Positions 1 through 7,719 are shown, counted from the first letter of the stretch. The stretch: 15,885 bases of DNA from an uncultured Dialister sp. (GCA_900759415.1 CAAEVC010000052.1:1-15885); one strand, 5' to 3'. The notes: a model not told the origin generated them from the sequence alone. Translations and numbers: made by a program.

Positions 1-2
1 AG

Positions 3-1595
3 ATTTTTTATGTTCTGATGAATCTGCTTTTCCTTGCTGTCCTTGTGCCTGCTGTTTTATCAGGTAATACGGCCAATCGAAAGATGATTATGCAGACGTA
101 TGATTATGCTATTCTCTTTTCTTCCATTTCTTTCACGTTCATGAAAATGGGATTTCAGTGCAGAGAGAAGATATGGAAAGGAATTTTCTTAGGTGTTTCC
201 TTTCTCACATGCCTTATTCCTCTTCTGATAACTCTGGGGTACGGTATTTATTTTTCCTTTGCAGGGAAAGAAGTGAATGCGGATATCATACTGGCGCTGG
301 CACAGACTAATGGTAGTGAATCCATGGAATATCTGTCCACCGTATCGGCAGCTGGTTTTCTTGGTGGTGTCGTACTTTCTGCTCTGGTGGTTTCATTCGT
401 ATATGTCTATATAAAAATGGGGGCGTTCCTGGGGGCGAAAAATCGATTGCCCTTACAGGTTATCGGGATTCTGTGTTTTCTCTTTGTACTGTCATTCCTG
501 CATCTCCGTCCTCTTCCATTTATTCTTTATAAAAATACGATGGATGGTATTCAGGGATATGAAGAATTTCAGAAGAACCGTCCCCTTCGGGAGAAGCGGC
601 TCGCTGGTCTTCCGGATATGAAGGTAGATCCTCCCTATAAAGGGGTATATGTGCTGGTTATCGGAGAATCTACTACCAGAGACCATATGAGTGCCTATGG
701 GTATGACAGAAATACGACACCCTGGCTTTCGTCCATGAAAAAAGACCCCCACATGTATCTCTTCACCAAAGCCTTTTCCAATCACACGCATACTGTCCCC
801 AGCCTGACTTATGCGCTGACTGCGAAGAATCAGTATAATCATGTTCCGCTGGAGGAAGCCTATACCATAATGGAAGTGGCCAAAAGAGCAGGATTCCCTA
901 CCTACTGGATAAGCAATCAGGTAAAGTATGGAGCATGGGATACACCGGTTACAGAAATTGCCGATGGTGCCGATCATGAGGTGTGGTACAACAATAACCG
1001 TGGAAAATCTTTGGATACTGATGCCTATGATGAAGTACTGGTGAATGGAGTCAAAGATATCAGTCATCTGGAAAGCGGGCTGATTGTGTATCACACTATG
1101 GGAGCTCATGGAGGCTATAGAAATCGCTATCCTGATGAATATGGCAGGTTCACCGGCGGTGAAAACAGTGATGTAAATACCTACGATAATGCCGTTTTAT
1201 ACAGTGACCACGTATGGCAGATGCTCTATGAAAATGTGAAGGATAATCCAAATTTTAAAGGATTCATCTATTTCTCCGACCATGGGGAAGATCCAGACCA
1301 TCATAAATCTCACAATGCCACTGACTTCACTATAGAAATGAGTGAGATTCCGCTCTTTATCGTCCTGTCTCCCTCCTATGAGAAGGATCATCCTTCGATT
1401 GCATCCGAACTTCGGAGAAATGAAGAGACATACTGGACCAATGATCTTCTCTATGATACCCTTCTTTCTATTATGGGGATACCGGATAAGGGGAATGAAT
1501 GGGAAAAGTACAGCCTGACCCGTCGTCCTTTCCCTCTTGGCAAAGAAGATCTCCGTACCCTTCACGGACAGAGAAAAATAGAGGATAGCCACTAG
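3..1595 (+). CDS. Phosphoethanolamine transferase, CptA/EptA-like (5' end probably outside the window)
   Basis: Predicted inner-membrane enzyme that transfers phosphoethanolamine from phosphatidylethanolamine onto lipid A or LPS core sugars at the periplasmic face. Counting from the Met at 18 (525 aa), there are four or five hydrophobic segments before residue 165, then a periplasmic sulfatase-fold domain. IGESTTRDHMSAYGY begins near residue 214 and holds the expected Thr nucleophile. HTMGAHGG lies near 358 and the metal-binding SDHGED near 420, followed by more His residues. The motif form and the later WISNQ segment resemble CptA more than E. coli EptA. The frame stays open from the Met at 18 to the window edge and has no ribosome site before 18, so the true start is probably upstream. 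I see no clear terminator after the stop. Family assignment is firm; the acceptor sugar is not determinable. Confidence 0.9.
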   Translation: MFYVLMNLLFLAVLVPAVLSGNTANRKMIMQTYDYAILFSSISFTFMKMGFQCREKIWKGIFLGVSFLTCLIPLLITLGYGIYFSFAGKEVNADIILALAQTNGSESMEYLSTVSAAGFLGGVVLSALVVSFVYVYIKMGAFLGAKNRLPLQVIGILCFLFVLSFLHLRPLPFILYKNTMDGIQGYEEFQKNRPLREKRLAGLPDMKVDPPYKGVYVLVIGESTTRDHMSAYGYDRNTTPWLSSMKKDPHMYLFTKAFSNHTHTVPSLTYALTAKNQYNHVPLEEAYTIMEVAKRAGFPTYWISNQVKYGAWDTPVTEIADGADHEVWYNNNRGKSLDTDAYDEVLVNGVKDISHLESGLIVYHTMGAHGGYRNRYPDEYGRFTGGENSDVNTYDNAVLYSDHVWQMLYENVKDNPNFKGFIYFSDHGEDPDHHKSHNATDFTIEMSEIPLFIVLSPSYEKDHPSIASELRRNEETYWTNDLLYDTLLSIMGIPDKGNEWEKYSLTRRPFPLGKEDLRTLHGQRKIEDSH

Positions 1596-1757
1596 TTCTT
1601 ACAAATTCCAGTTTTTGATATGGAGGTCAATAAAGCAAGCTGCAGAACTCAGAACCCCGTGAGTGGTATTGTTTGAGCCGGCAAGTATAAAGCTTTACAG
1701 GTAACGATGCGATACTTTTAGTGCTTATAGAGTGCGCTTTGTTCGAAGAGAAGCGTT

Positions 1758-1799
1758 TCACTTAATGCAGGAATGCCTGGGTCTCCCTGCATTAAGTGA
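1758..1799. repeat. 14-bp perfect inverted repeat with 14-nt loop
   Basis: TCACTTAATGCAGG at 1758-1771 is matched by its exact reverse complement at 1786-1799. No T-run follows on either strand, so it is not a standard terminator. It lies in the gap between the phosphoethanolamine transferase and marR. The rest of 1596-1970 shows nothing I recognise. Confidence 0.75.
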
Positions 1800-1978
1800 C
1801 TTTGACATCCCTATCCCCATGTCTTCTTGACGTGGCACTTTATCTGGAAGAGCGATCCACATTGAGGAAGGTGGCTCTGACACAGTATACTCGACGGTGA
1901 AGCCGTCAGTTTCGTTCATAGCTCTAAAGCTGTACGGACCGAAAGCGTAGACGGTGATTCTGTTCTTATTCCATTTCC

Positions 1979-2006
1979 TTGACAATATCTCTAGTTAGAG
2001 TATAAT
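1979..2006 (+). promoter_or_regulatory. Promoter of the marR-pirin operon
   Basis: TTGACA at 1979-1984 and TATAAT at 2001-2006 both match the sigma-A consensus exactly, with a 16-bp spacer. They lie 45 bp before the marR start. The operator pair at 1987-2022 covers the -10 box and most of the spacer. Confidence 0.85.
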
Positions 2007-2022
2007 ATATCTAACTAGAGAT
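1987..2022. promoter_or_regulatory. Twin palindromic operator, probable MarR autoregulation site
   Basis: ATCTCTAGTTAGA (1987-1999) and TCTAACTAGAGAT (2010-2022) are exact reverse complements, 10 bp apart. Each arm also contains its own smaller palindrome: CTCTA-GT-TAGAG at 1989-2000 and TCTA-AC-TAGA at 2010-2019. Their centres are 20 bp apart, about two helical turns, on either side of the -10 box. This fits two MarR dimers bound to one face of the DNA and blocking RNA polymerase. The sites are seen directly; the identity of the regulator is inferred from the adjacent gene. Confidence 0.75.
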
Positions 2023-2050
2023 TATTTGTTCAAGTTTCAAGGAGGCTGTT

Positions 2051-2461
2051 TTGAAGACTCAGGTTGAATTTATCGCTATGCACCGGATCATTAATGTCCT
2101 GGACCGGAAGACGGCGAATATGGTGCGGCCTTACGGGCTGACGCTGCCGCAGTTTTCTGTGATGGAGGCTCTGTATCACAGGGGAAATCTTTCTGTAGGA
2201 GAGCTGAAGGAGATCGTGCTTTCTTCTGATGGGACACTGCCTGTGGTGACTCGTCATCTGGCGGAAATGGGTTTTCTGCGGACGGAGAAAGATGAAAAGG
2301 ATCGCAGGAGGACTCTCCTTTCTCTTACGGAGGAGGGGCGGAGCCTTATTGGAAAGATTTATCCGGAGAATGAGAAGATGATGGAGGATTTCTTTTCTGG
2401 ATGGACAGATGAGGAGAGAGGTACAGCACGTCGTCTCCTTTTGAAATTGGATAGAGGGTAA
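2051..2461 (+). CDS. MarR-family transcriptional regulator
   Basis: 136-aa winged-helix repressor of typical MarR length. The recognition-helix region is SDGTLPVVTRHLAEMGFL, followed by a wing with the family signature DEKDRRR (about residues 77-82) and the LSLTEEG strand. The start is TTG at 2051, set by an AAGGAGG ribosome site at 2039-2045 with a 5-nt spacer. An in-frame ATG at 2078 has no such site. The protein contains no cysteine, so thiol oxidation of the OhrR type is excluded. It probably senses a small ligand, or another signal, and represses itself and the pirin gene through the palindromes at 1987-2022. Its stop overlaps the ribosome site of the pirin gene, so the two are very likely one transcript. 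Confidence 0.92.
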   Translation: MKTQVEFIAMHRIINVLDRKTANMVRPYGLTLPQFSVMEALYHRGNLSVGELKEIVLSSDGTLPVVTRHLAEMGFLRTEKDEKDRRRTLLSLTEEGRSLIGKIYPENEKMMEDFFSGWTDEERGTARRLLLKLDRG

Positions 2462-2472
2462 GGAGGAGAATC

Positions 2473-3318
2473 ATGAAAAGCGAAATAGATATAGCAGTGA
2501 AAGGTTTTCATACAGTGGATGGCGGTGGCGTCCATGTGATCCGGGTATTGGGGAATGAGACGGTGGATGTTTTTGATCCCTTCCTCATGCTCGATTCTTT
2601 TGATACTACCCATCCTGAGGATTATGAAGCAGGATTTCCTATGCATCCTCATCGGGGAATAGAGACATTCACCTTTGTTTCGGAAGGAAATATCAATCAT
2701 AAGGACAGCATGAGATTTTCCGATACGGTGAGCAGTGGGGAAGTGCAGTACATGTCTGCCGGTTCCGGTATTCTTCATGAGGAAACTCTGCCGGCGGCGC
2801 CAAGGCTTTGCGGTCTGCAGCTGTGGCTGAATCTTCCGTCGAAGGAAAAGATGAGCCGTCCTTCTTACAAGGCCATCAAGAATGAGGAGATCCCAGAAGT
2901 TAAAGTGCCTGGCGGTAAAGTGAGGGTGCTCGTGGGACGCTATGAAGGGACAAAAGGCTATGAATCTCACCATCTGCCCCTTGATTACTACGATATTCAT
3001 CTTGAACCCGGTGCGTCTCTCACATTCCCGGTGGATCCGGAGCGTTCTGCCATGGGATTCACGCTCCAGGGGGATGTAACCATCGAGGGAAAGGAAATCT
3101 CAGAAAAGACCGCTGTCCATTTCACTGAAGGGGATGAAGTGACCATCACCGCAGGAAAGCAGCCGGTGGAATTCATGTTCATGAGTTCCTTCCGTCTGGA
3201 TGAACCGGTCTACTGGGGCGGCCCGGTGGTCATGGATACAAGAAGCGGCCTCTGGGAAGCCTTTCGGGAACTGGACCATGGAAATTTCTTGAAAGAAGAA
3301 ATGGAGATTGAGAAGTAA
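2473..3318 (+). CDS. Pirin family protein (bicupin metalloprotein)
   Basis: 281-aa protein of the pirin/YhhW family, a cytoplasmic double cupin that binds Fe or another divalent metal. Known members include quercetin 2,3-dioxygenases and redox-linked regulators. The metal ligands of the N-terminal cupin are visible: His58 and His60 in MHPHRG, and His102 and Glu104 in GSGILHEE. The FTFVSEG strand and the C-terminal PVYWGGPVVM segment are also typical. The start ATG follows AGGAGG (2461-2466) only 11 nt after the marR stop. MarR-pirin pairing suggests induction by aromatic or electrophilic compounds, but the substrate cannot be read from sequence. It ends at a hairpin terminator about 50 nt downstream. 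Confidence 0.92.
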   Translation: MKSEIDIAVKGFHTVDGGGVHVIRVLGNETVDVFDPFLMLDSFDTTHPEDYEAGFPMHPHRGIETFTFVSEGNINHKDSMRFSDTVSSGEVQYMSAGSGILHEETLPAAPRLCGLQLWLNLPSKEKMSRPSYKAIKNEEIPEVKVPGGKVRVLVGRYEGTKGYESHHLPLDYYDIHLEPGASLTFPVDPERSAMGFTLQGDVTIEGKEISEKTAVHFTEGDEVTITAGKQPVEFMFMSSFRLDEPVYWGGPVVMDTRSGLWEAFRELDHGNFLKEEMEIEK

Positions 3319-3369
3319 TTTGAGTGATGAGTAATGAGTGCAGAGCAAATATGCCGGCGTTTCCAACGA

Positions 3370-3413
3370 AAAAAGACAGTTGCAGGATATTTATTACCTG
3401 TAACTGTCTTTTT
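3370..3413 (+). terminator. Rho-independent terminator after pirin, GACAGTTGCAGG family
   Basis: A 17-bp stem (3370-3386 with 3397-3413) contains a single G-T wobble and a 10-nt loop. It starts with A5 and ends with T5, so it can work in either direction. The same stem sequence recurs at 5423-5472 and 7582-7627. Confidence 0.85.
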
Positions 3414-3469
3414 CTTTCTCCTGATTCATTGGCAAAGCCGATGCCTTCTTCTATTGCTTTCCCCTCTGA

Positions 3470-3510
3470 CAGAAAAATCCTCGCTTTGCGGGGACGCGAG
3501 GATTTTTCTG
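3470..3510. repeat. 15-bp perfect stem-loop, terminator-like
   Basis: CAGAAAAATCCTCGC (3470-3484) is exactly reverse-complementary to 3496-3510, with an 11-nt loop. The A5 and T5 stretches at the base make it look like a second bidirectional terminator, but no gene needs one here. It may end a small unannotated transcript or be a mobile hairpin repeat. Confidence 0.7.
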
Positions 3511-4173
3511 AAGCCTGCAAGAAACGGCTTGTTAAGGAGAATGCCAAAGAATGGAGGGGATTCAGATGCCTTGCGCCATCACTATCTCTCAAATCTGGTT
3601 CAACATTACATTTCATAAAACTTTGAAAAACATGAATTTGGAGGTGGTGATACTAACGAAAAAGTCTACATACGGGGTTTATAGGCAAGATAGCGACAAG
3701 GTTTCTTTGGCACTATGGTTGAGATCCTTCCGAATCTCTACCATTAGTATAGCAGTCTCAGGATGAGAGTCAAATATCAAATAAGAAAGTTTCTATGTGT
3801 TCTATTTGCAAAAAAGTCATAAATAATTGGTGAATGCATATTTTTTATCGAGGCATAAAAACGTGTATCTATTTTTATAAATCCTTAGAAACCATAGGTG
3901 AATCTACGATCCCCATCTTTCATTTTCCGGTGAGATCCCTCTGCTGGTAGAAGAAATCTTCAAATGTCCTTTAATAAAGGTATCCTATGCCCTGCCTTTA
4001 ACTCTTCTTTTATTTTCAGACACCCTATGAGAGGATGATGTTTAGTGCCGTTATCCATCTTGGATCCATGAGAATTCAACCAGTCCTTGAACCCGGGGAG
4101 CATGGGCAGTTTTATTTAAACTATGAGTGCTACTAGTGAAATTCGTCTGATATGTAGTACTTGTCGCTCTTTA
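3511..4173. other. Gene-poor intergenic region before glf
   Basis: No frame here has a credible start, ribosome site and protein-like composition together. Visible structure includes a hairpin at 3715-3744 (11-bp arms with one mismatch) and the short palindrome CCTTTAATAAAGG near 3969. A 47-codon minus-strand frame at 3960-4103 has no ribosome site. The region may be the decayed remains of lost genes. Confidence 0.5.
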
Positions 4174-4182
4174 TGATATAAT
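4174..4182 (+). promoter_or_regulatory. Extended -10 promoter of glf
   Basis: TGATATAAT combines the TGn extension with a perfect TATAAT, 39 bp before the glf start. No good -35 box lies at the usual distance, which is common for extended -10 promoters. Confidence 0.6.
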
Positions 4183-4220
4183 GATTAAAAATAATACATA
4201 TTCAAAGAAGGGAAGAAATC

Positions 4221-5342
4221 ATGAAACATTACGATTACCTCATTGCAGGTACCGGTCTTTTCGGCGCTGTCTTTGCCCATCTGGCAAGAAAGAAGGGATA
4301 CTCTGTATACATGGTGGAAAAACGGCCTCACATCGCCGGCAATGTATACACCGAAGACATGGAAGGCATCCATGTCCACAAATATGGCGCTCACATCTTT
4401 CATACGAACATGAAAAACGTATGGGATTTTGTGAATCAGTTCGCCACCTTCAACCGGTTCACCAATTCTCCTGTAGCCAATTACCATGGAGAACTCTATT
4501 CCCTTCCTTTCAATATGTATACAGTCAATAAAATGTGGGGTGTCACTACGCCGGAAGAAGCGGCAGCAAAGATCGAGGAACAGAGAAAAGCTGCCGGCAT
4601 CACAAGGCCTGAGAATCTGGAAGAACAGGCCATTTCCCTTGTGGGCGTAGATATTTACGAAAAGCTCATCAAGGGATACACAGAAAAACAGTGGGGCCGC
4701 GCCTGCAAGGATCTGCCTGCCTTTATTATCCGCCGTCTTCCCGTTCGCTTCACTTTCGACAACAACTATTTCAATGCGCTCTATCAGGGCATCCCGACAG
4801 GCGGTTATACAAAAATGGTTTCCCGCATGCTGGGCGATACAGAGATTTCCCTTAATACTGACTATCTGGAAAATAAAAAAGAACTGGACGGCCTTGCGGA
4901 TACTGTTATCTATACCGGCCCTATCGATGCTTATTTCCGTTATGATCTGGGTCCTCTTGCCTACCGCAGTGTCCGCTTCGAAACAGAAGTGATAGACAAG
5001 CCAAACTTTCAGGGCAATGCGGCAGTGAACTACACTGATCGGGAGACTCCATTCACCCGAATCATCGAACACAAATGGTTCCAGTTCGGGAAAGACGACA
5101 ATGGCCACGAACTGCCCAAGACTGTCATCTCCCGGGAATATTCCTCTGAATGGAAACCGGGCATAGAGCCATACTACCCCGTCAACGACCATGAAAATGG
5201 CACTCTCTATCAGAAATACAAAGCTCTCGCCAATAAAGAGAGTCACATCCTCTTTGGCGGACGTCTCGGCGAATACCGCTACTACGATATGGACGCTGTC
5301 ATCTATTCTGCATTCCAGCTGGCCAGGAGACTGATGGGATAA
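4221..5342 (+). CDS. glf: UDP-galactopyranose mutase
   Basis: 373-aa FAD-dependent cytoplasmic enzyme that interconverts UDP-galactopyranose and UDP-galactofuranose, the donor for galactofuranose in O-antigen or other surface polysaccharide. The N-terminus has the FAD-binding GTGLFG (residues 10-15), then MVEKRPHIAGN (usually IGGN; here Ala replaces the first Gly) and the family block YGAHIFHTN. RRLPVRFTFDNNYF and IPTGGYT mark the substrate-binding half, and GGRLGEYRYYDMD near the C-terminus is the conserved UGM ending. Length is normal. An AAGGGAAG-type ribosome site precedes the ATG. The gene has its own promoter and a terminator, and no other polysaccharide gene lies beside it, so its glycosyltransferase partner must be elsewhere. 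Confidence 0.97.
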   Translation: MKHYDYLIAGTGLFGAVFAHLARKKGYSVYMVEKRPHIAGNVYTEDMEGIHVHKYGAHIFHTNMKNVWDFVNQFATFNRFTNSPVANYHGELYSLPFNMYTVNKMWGVTTPEEAAAKIEEQRKAAGITRPENLEEQAISLVGVDIYEKLIKGYTEKQWGRACKDLPAFIIRRLPVRFTFDNNYFNALYQGIPTGGYTKMVSRMLGDTEISLNTDYLENKKELDGLADTVIYTGPIDAYFRYDLGPLAYRSVRFETEVIDKPNFQGNAAVNYTDRETPFTRIIEHKWFQFGKDDNGHELPKTVISREYSSEWKPGIEPYYPVNDHENGTLYQKYKALANKESHILFGGRLGEYRYYDMDAVIYSAFQLARRLMG

Positions 5343-5422
5343 GGGAGAAGGATGACAAAATTCCCGTAAGATGATCAGTCATCAGACTCTATGGCACGTC
5401 GGAAAAGATGGGGGATATAAAA

Positions 5423-5472
5423 ATCAAAAGACAGTTACAGGTAGTGATAGCGTCCTGCAGCTGTCTTTTGAT
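5423..5472. terminator. Bidirectional terminator between convergent glf and EamA genes
   Basis: A 19-bp stem (5423-5441 with 5454-5472) has one wobble and one A-C mismatch. A4 on one side and T4 on the other let it serve both glf and the opposing transporter gene. It shares the GACAGTTRCAGG stem with two other terminators in this window and is followed by TTATGAAGTTTTT at 5482-5494. Confidence 0.85.
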
Positions 5473-5511
5473 TTATGAAAGTTATGAAGTTTTTGTTCTC
5501 GCGATGTTTTT

Positions 5512-6399
5512 TCATTTCTTATACGCTGCGACAACACCTACGGCGCAGATGATGAGAGCCATGCCGAGGAGCTGATAGAAGTCGAAGGTGAGGTGGAAGA
5601 GAATGAAGGAGAAGATAACGGAGGAGAGGGGTTCTATGGCGGAGATGATGCTGGCTTCAGTGGGAAGGATGTAGGCCATACTTCCCAGGTAGAGGACGAA
5701 GGAGCAGACGGTGCCGAAGAGGACGACGAAAGCGAAGGCGGAAAGGACAGAGGTATTGATTTCACCAGTGAAGGGGGAGGTGAATGTGATGGGTATCATG
5801 ACGAGGGAGGCGATGAGCATGCCCCAGCCGACGACCACGGGGGCGCCATGTTTCTTTATAATTTTCACTGGCTCTATGGTGTAAAGAGCACAGGCAAGGG
5901 CGCTTGTGAGTCCCCAGATGAGCGCTTCTTCTGAGATGGAAAGTTTGGAAAGGCTGCCGCTGGTGGCGATCATGGCGGTTCCTGCAATGGCAAAGAAAGC
6001 ACAGAGGATTTCCATGACGTCAGGAAGTCTCCGGCCCCGGATGCAGAACCAGAATATGATGAGAATGGGCATGAGGTACTCCAGTATGGTAGCGGTAGGC
6101 GCATTGCTATACCGGATGCACACGAAATAGCAGTACTGGGTACCCATCATGCCAAGGGCACCAAATATGAGGAGGGAAAGCCGGTCTTTCCCTTCTTTCC
6201 ATATGGAGAAGATATTCTTGTTTTTCATTGCGGCGATGGCCAGAAGAAGGAGGCTCGCACAGAGAAGGCGGAAGAAAGTGAGCCATTCAGGGGAAATATT
6301 CTGATCCAAAAGGAGATACTGGCCTGCAATGCCGCTGCTTCCCCAGAAAACAGATCCGATTGAGGCCAGTATAAGTCCTTTTTTTCTGTCTTTTGTCAT
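5512..6399 (-). CDS. EamA/DMT-superfamily transporter (10 TM)
   Basis: 295-aa integral inner-membrane protein of the drug/metabolite transporter superfamily, with two EamA repeats of about five helices each (roughly residues 5-140 and 155-290). The family features GSVFWGSSGIAGQY in helix 1, the PTATILEYLMP segment before helix 5 and its echo PTEASIISAIEPLSS in the second half are all present. I chose the ATG at 6399. A GTG two codons earlier would touch the AAAGGAGG ribosome site (6406-6413), whereas the ATG has a 6-nt spacer. Such exporters move amino acids or other metabolites, but the substrate here is unknown. It has its own promoter immediately downstream of the gene at 6460-7203 and ends at the terminator shared with glf. 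Confidence 0.92.
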   Translation of the reverse strand: MTKDRKKGLILASIGSVFWGSSGIAGQYLLLDQNISPEWLTFFRLLCASLLLLAIAAMKNKNIFSIWKEGKDRLSLLIFGALGMMGTQYCYFVCIRYSNAPTATILEYLMPILIIFWFCIRGRRLPDVMEILCAFFAIAGTAMIATSGSLSKLSISEEALIWGLTSALACALYTIEPVKIIKKHGAPVVVGWGMLIASLVMIPITFTSPFTGEINTSVLSAFAFVVLFGTVCSFVLYLGSMAYILPTEASIISAIEPLSSVIFSFILFHLTFDFYQLLGMALIICAVGVVAAYKK

Positions 6400-6428
6400 A
6401 TACACCCTCCTTTTAGAATACTGTATCC

Positions 6429-6457
6429 ACTATAACATAAAGGCCGGGTTTTCCCAA
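6429..6457 (-). promoter_or_regulatory. Promoter of the EamA transporter gene
   Basis: On the minus strand, TTGGGA (6452-6457) and TATAGT (6429-6434) are 17 bp apart, and a TGT extension precedes the -10. The -10 lies 29 bp before the ATG at 6399, which fits a short leader. The promoter sits next to the stop codon of the upstream gene. Confidence 0.6.
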
Positions 6458-6459
6458 GG

Positions 6460-7203
6460 TCAGCCCTTATAGACCACGATAGCGATAAGAAGGGCTACGA
6501 AAAGGGTGATGCATGCAGGCAGGCGGTAGGTGGTGTAGAAAGTGTCTTCCTCTTCATCTTCCTCATAGTTCGGATTACCGATTTCCTCGGAAAAAGAAGG
6601 GGGGATTGATTTTTCATAACTTTCTGACAGATACTGGGCGTATGCCATGGTTTCCGTAGAAAAGAAATAGAAAATGGGTGTGTAGAGAGGCACTTTGTTC
6701 TTTCTGGAAAGGTAGGAAAGAGCTTCGGAGGTGAAACTTTTCAGTGCGTGTGCTTCATCGTCATATTTCTTCTCCGCTTTCAGTGCCATGCGGTTGAATA
6801 TTTCATAATAGGATTCCATCGCTTTTTCCGTATAGAGGTGGGCGGAATCGGAGGGAAGGAGGGAGAGATCCTCTTTCTTTTTCGACGGGTCTCCTTCTGC
6901 CTGAAGGAAGGGCGGAAAATGTTTTTCTATGTCATCGAATCCTTTATACATGGCAAGGAGCGGCGGGTAGAGGCTGGCGTAGGATTTCAGAACGAATCGG
7001 GCTACATAGAGCCGAAATACCATATAATCGGAAAGAAAACGCCGCCAGTTTTCCGGGTCTTTCTCCCCCAGAGGGATGCGCTTTTTTCGGATGAGCTGAC
7101 GGAAAATAGTGAGCATGCTGTAACTTCCCTGAGGCGTCACACTGTAGGAAAAGAAGGCACGCTGGAGGAGGGATTTGCTGGTAGTGATAAAATTCTGTTC
7201 CAT
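6460..7203 (-). CDS. Unrecognised protein with C-terminal membrane anchor (247 aa)
   Basis: I do not recognise a known family. The N-terminal 100 residues look helical and rich in aromatic residues and Leu. The middle is charged and Lys/Glu-rich, and about residues 210-222 form an acidic run (NYEEDEEEDT). Residues about 226-243 are a single hydrophobic segment (ITLFVALLIAIVV) ending in a short YKG tail, the layout of a tail-anchored membrane protein with its bulk in the cytoplasm. The ATG at 7203 is chosen over an upstream in-frame start at 7299 because AAAGGAGG stands just before it. The block from RLY (64-66) to GFDDIEKHFPPFL (88-100) matches the next gene, at 7720-8340, with identical spacing, so the two are probably divergent paralogues. 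Function unknown. Confidence 0.75.
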   Translation of the reverse strand: MEQNFITTSKSLLQRAFFSYSVTPQGSYSMLTIFRQLIRKKRIPLGEKDPENWRRFLSDYMVFRLYVARFVLKSYASLYPPLLAMYKGFDDIEKHFPPFLQAEGDPSKKKEDLSLLPSDSAHLYTEKAMESYYEIFNRMALKAEKKYDDEAHALKSFTSEALSYLSRKNKVPLYTPIFYFFSTETMAYAQYLSESYEKSIPPSFSEEIGNPNYEEDEEEDTFYTTYRLPACITLFVALLIAIVVYKG

Positions 7204-7298
7204 AGATCCTCCTTTCCGCAGTCTGCTGTTATTTTCTATTGTACTATAAAGATGCATGGCGGTCACTATATGGGCGGTAGGGCATAACGCAAATTTCA

Positions 7299-7314
7299 CT
7301 GTCAGTGCTGACAG
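7299..7314. promoter_or_regulatory. Perfect palindrome CTGTCAG-TG-CTGACAG upstream of the 247-aa gene
   Basis: Two exact 7-bp half-sites separated by 2 bp lie about 95 bp upstream of the ATG at 7203. The size and symmetry are those of a dimeric repressor operator, but a match to a known regulator is not apparent. A short RNA hairpin is also possible. Confidence 0.4.
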
Positions 7315-7581
7315 ATTGAATAAAGCGGCAATACTGGATAGAGAAGCGTAAAGAGAGAAGAAATCCCCACAAGACGGATTAGACTATACTACTTCAAAGG
7401 AAAGAGGTATTGGCTTCGCTGATAAATCTAAAGTTTTTTTGATGACAGTGCTAAACATCCGTATCTCATATGCGATTCCCCCTTCAGGCTGACGACTTCA
7501 CTATCAGATGGATATCAGATAGAAGGGGGCGAAAGCAGAGTTTACTTGGAGGGTCCACATGAATGTATCGGCGCCGCCGGC
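7315..7581. other. Intergenic region with a degraded hairpin-repeat core
   Basis: No gene is seen. CCCCCTTC at 7478-7485 pairs exactly with GAAGGGGG at 7522-7529 around a 36-nt loop. The same CCCCTT...AAGGGG outer stem frames the cores of the elements at 12547 and 14813. This may be a decayed copy of the same element. Confidence 0.4.
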
Positions 7582-7627
7582 GATAAAAAGACAGCTGCAA
7601 GGCATTTCCTGCAACTGTCTTTTTATC
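7582..7627 (-). terminator. Terminator of the 206-aa gene, GACAGTTGCAGG family
   Basis: GATAAAAAGACAGCTGCA (7582-7599) pairs with 7610-7627, apart from one C-A mismatch. Read on the minus strand it ends in T5 and lies about 93 nt past the stop at 7720. It is followed on the plus side by the TTATGAAGTTTTT box at 7638-7650. Confidence 0.8.
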
Positions 7628-7719
7628 ATCCTGAACATTATGAAGTTTTTACAACTGTCACGCAACTCTTTCAGATGTTACTGACATTTGGGTGGATCTT
7701 CCAGCGCCGATAGCGGGTC

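Noticed and set aside
492..1592. Two minus-strand frames of 205 and 131 codons opposite the phosphoethanolamine transferase
   Set aside because: They are antisense to a well-supported sulfatase-fold gene and their products show no protein-like family features or ribosome sites.
1758..1985. 75-codon minus-strand frame with TTG start
   Set aside because: The start lies inside the marR promoter, no ribosome site precedes it and the product is not recognised. It could be a relic, but I cannot support it.
3551..3766. Possible small toxin-like ORF after GGAGGTGGTG, followed by a hairpin at 3715-3744
   Set aside because: The context resembles type I holin-like toxins, but the encoded peptide is polar, has no membrane helix and lacks a well-spaced start codon.
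3960..4103. 47-codon minus-strand frame (MLPGFKDWLNS start)
   Set aside because: There is no ribosome site, no promoter and no recognisable family; it is short enough to occur by chance.
5593..5934. Very acidic 113-codon plus-strand frame (Asp/Glu/Gly-rich)
   Set aside because: It is the antisense shadow of the hydrophobic EamA transporter; the acidic composition simply mirrors codons for hydrophobic residues.
6748..7287. 179-codon plus-strand frame opposite the 247-aa gene
   Set aside because: The minus-strand gene has AAAGGAGG and a coherent anchored protein; this frame has neither a ribosome site nor plausible composition.
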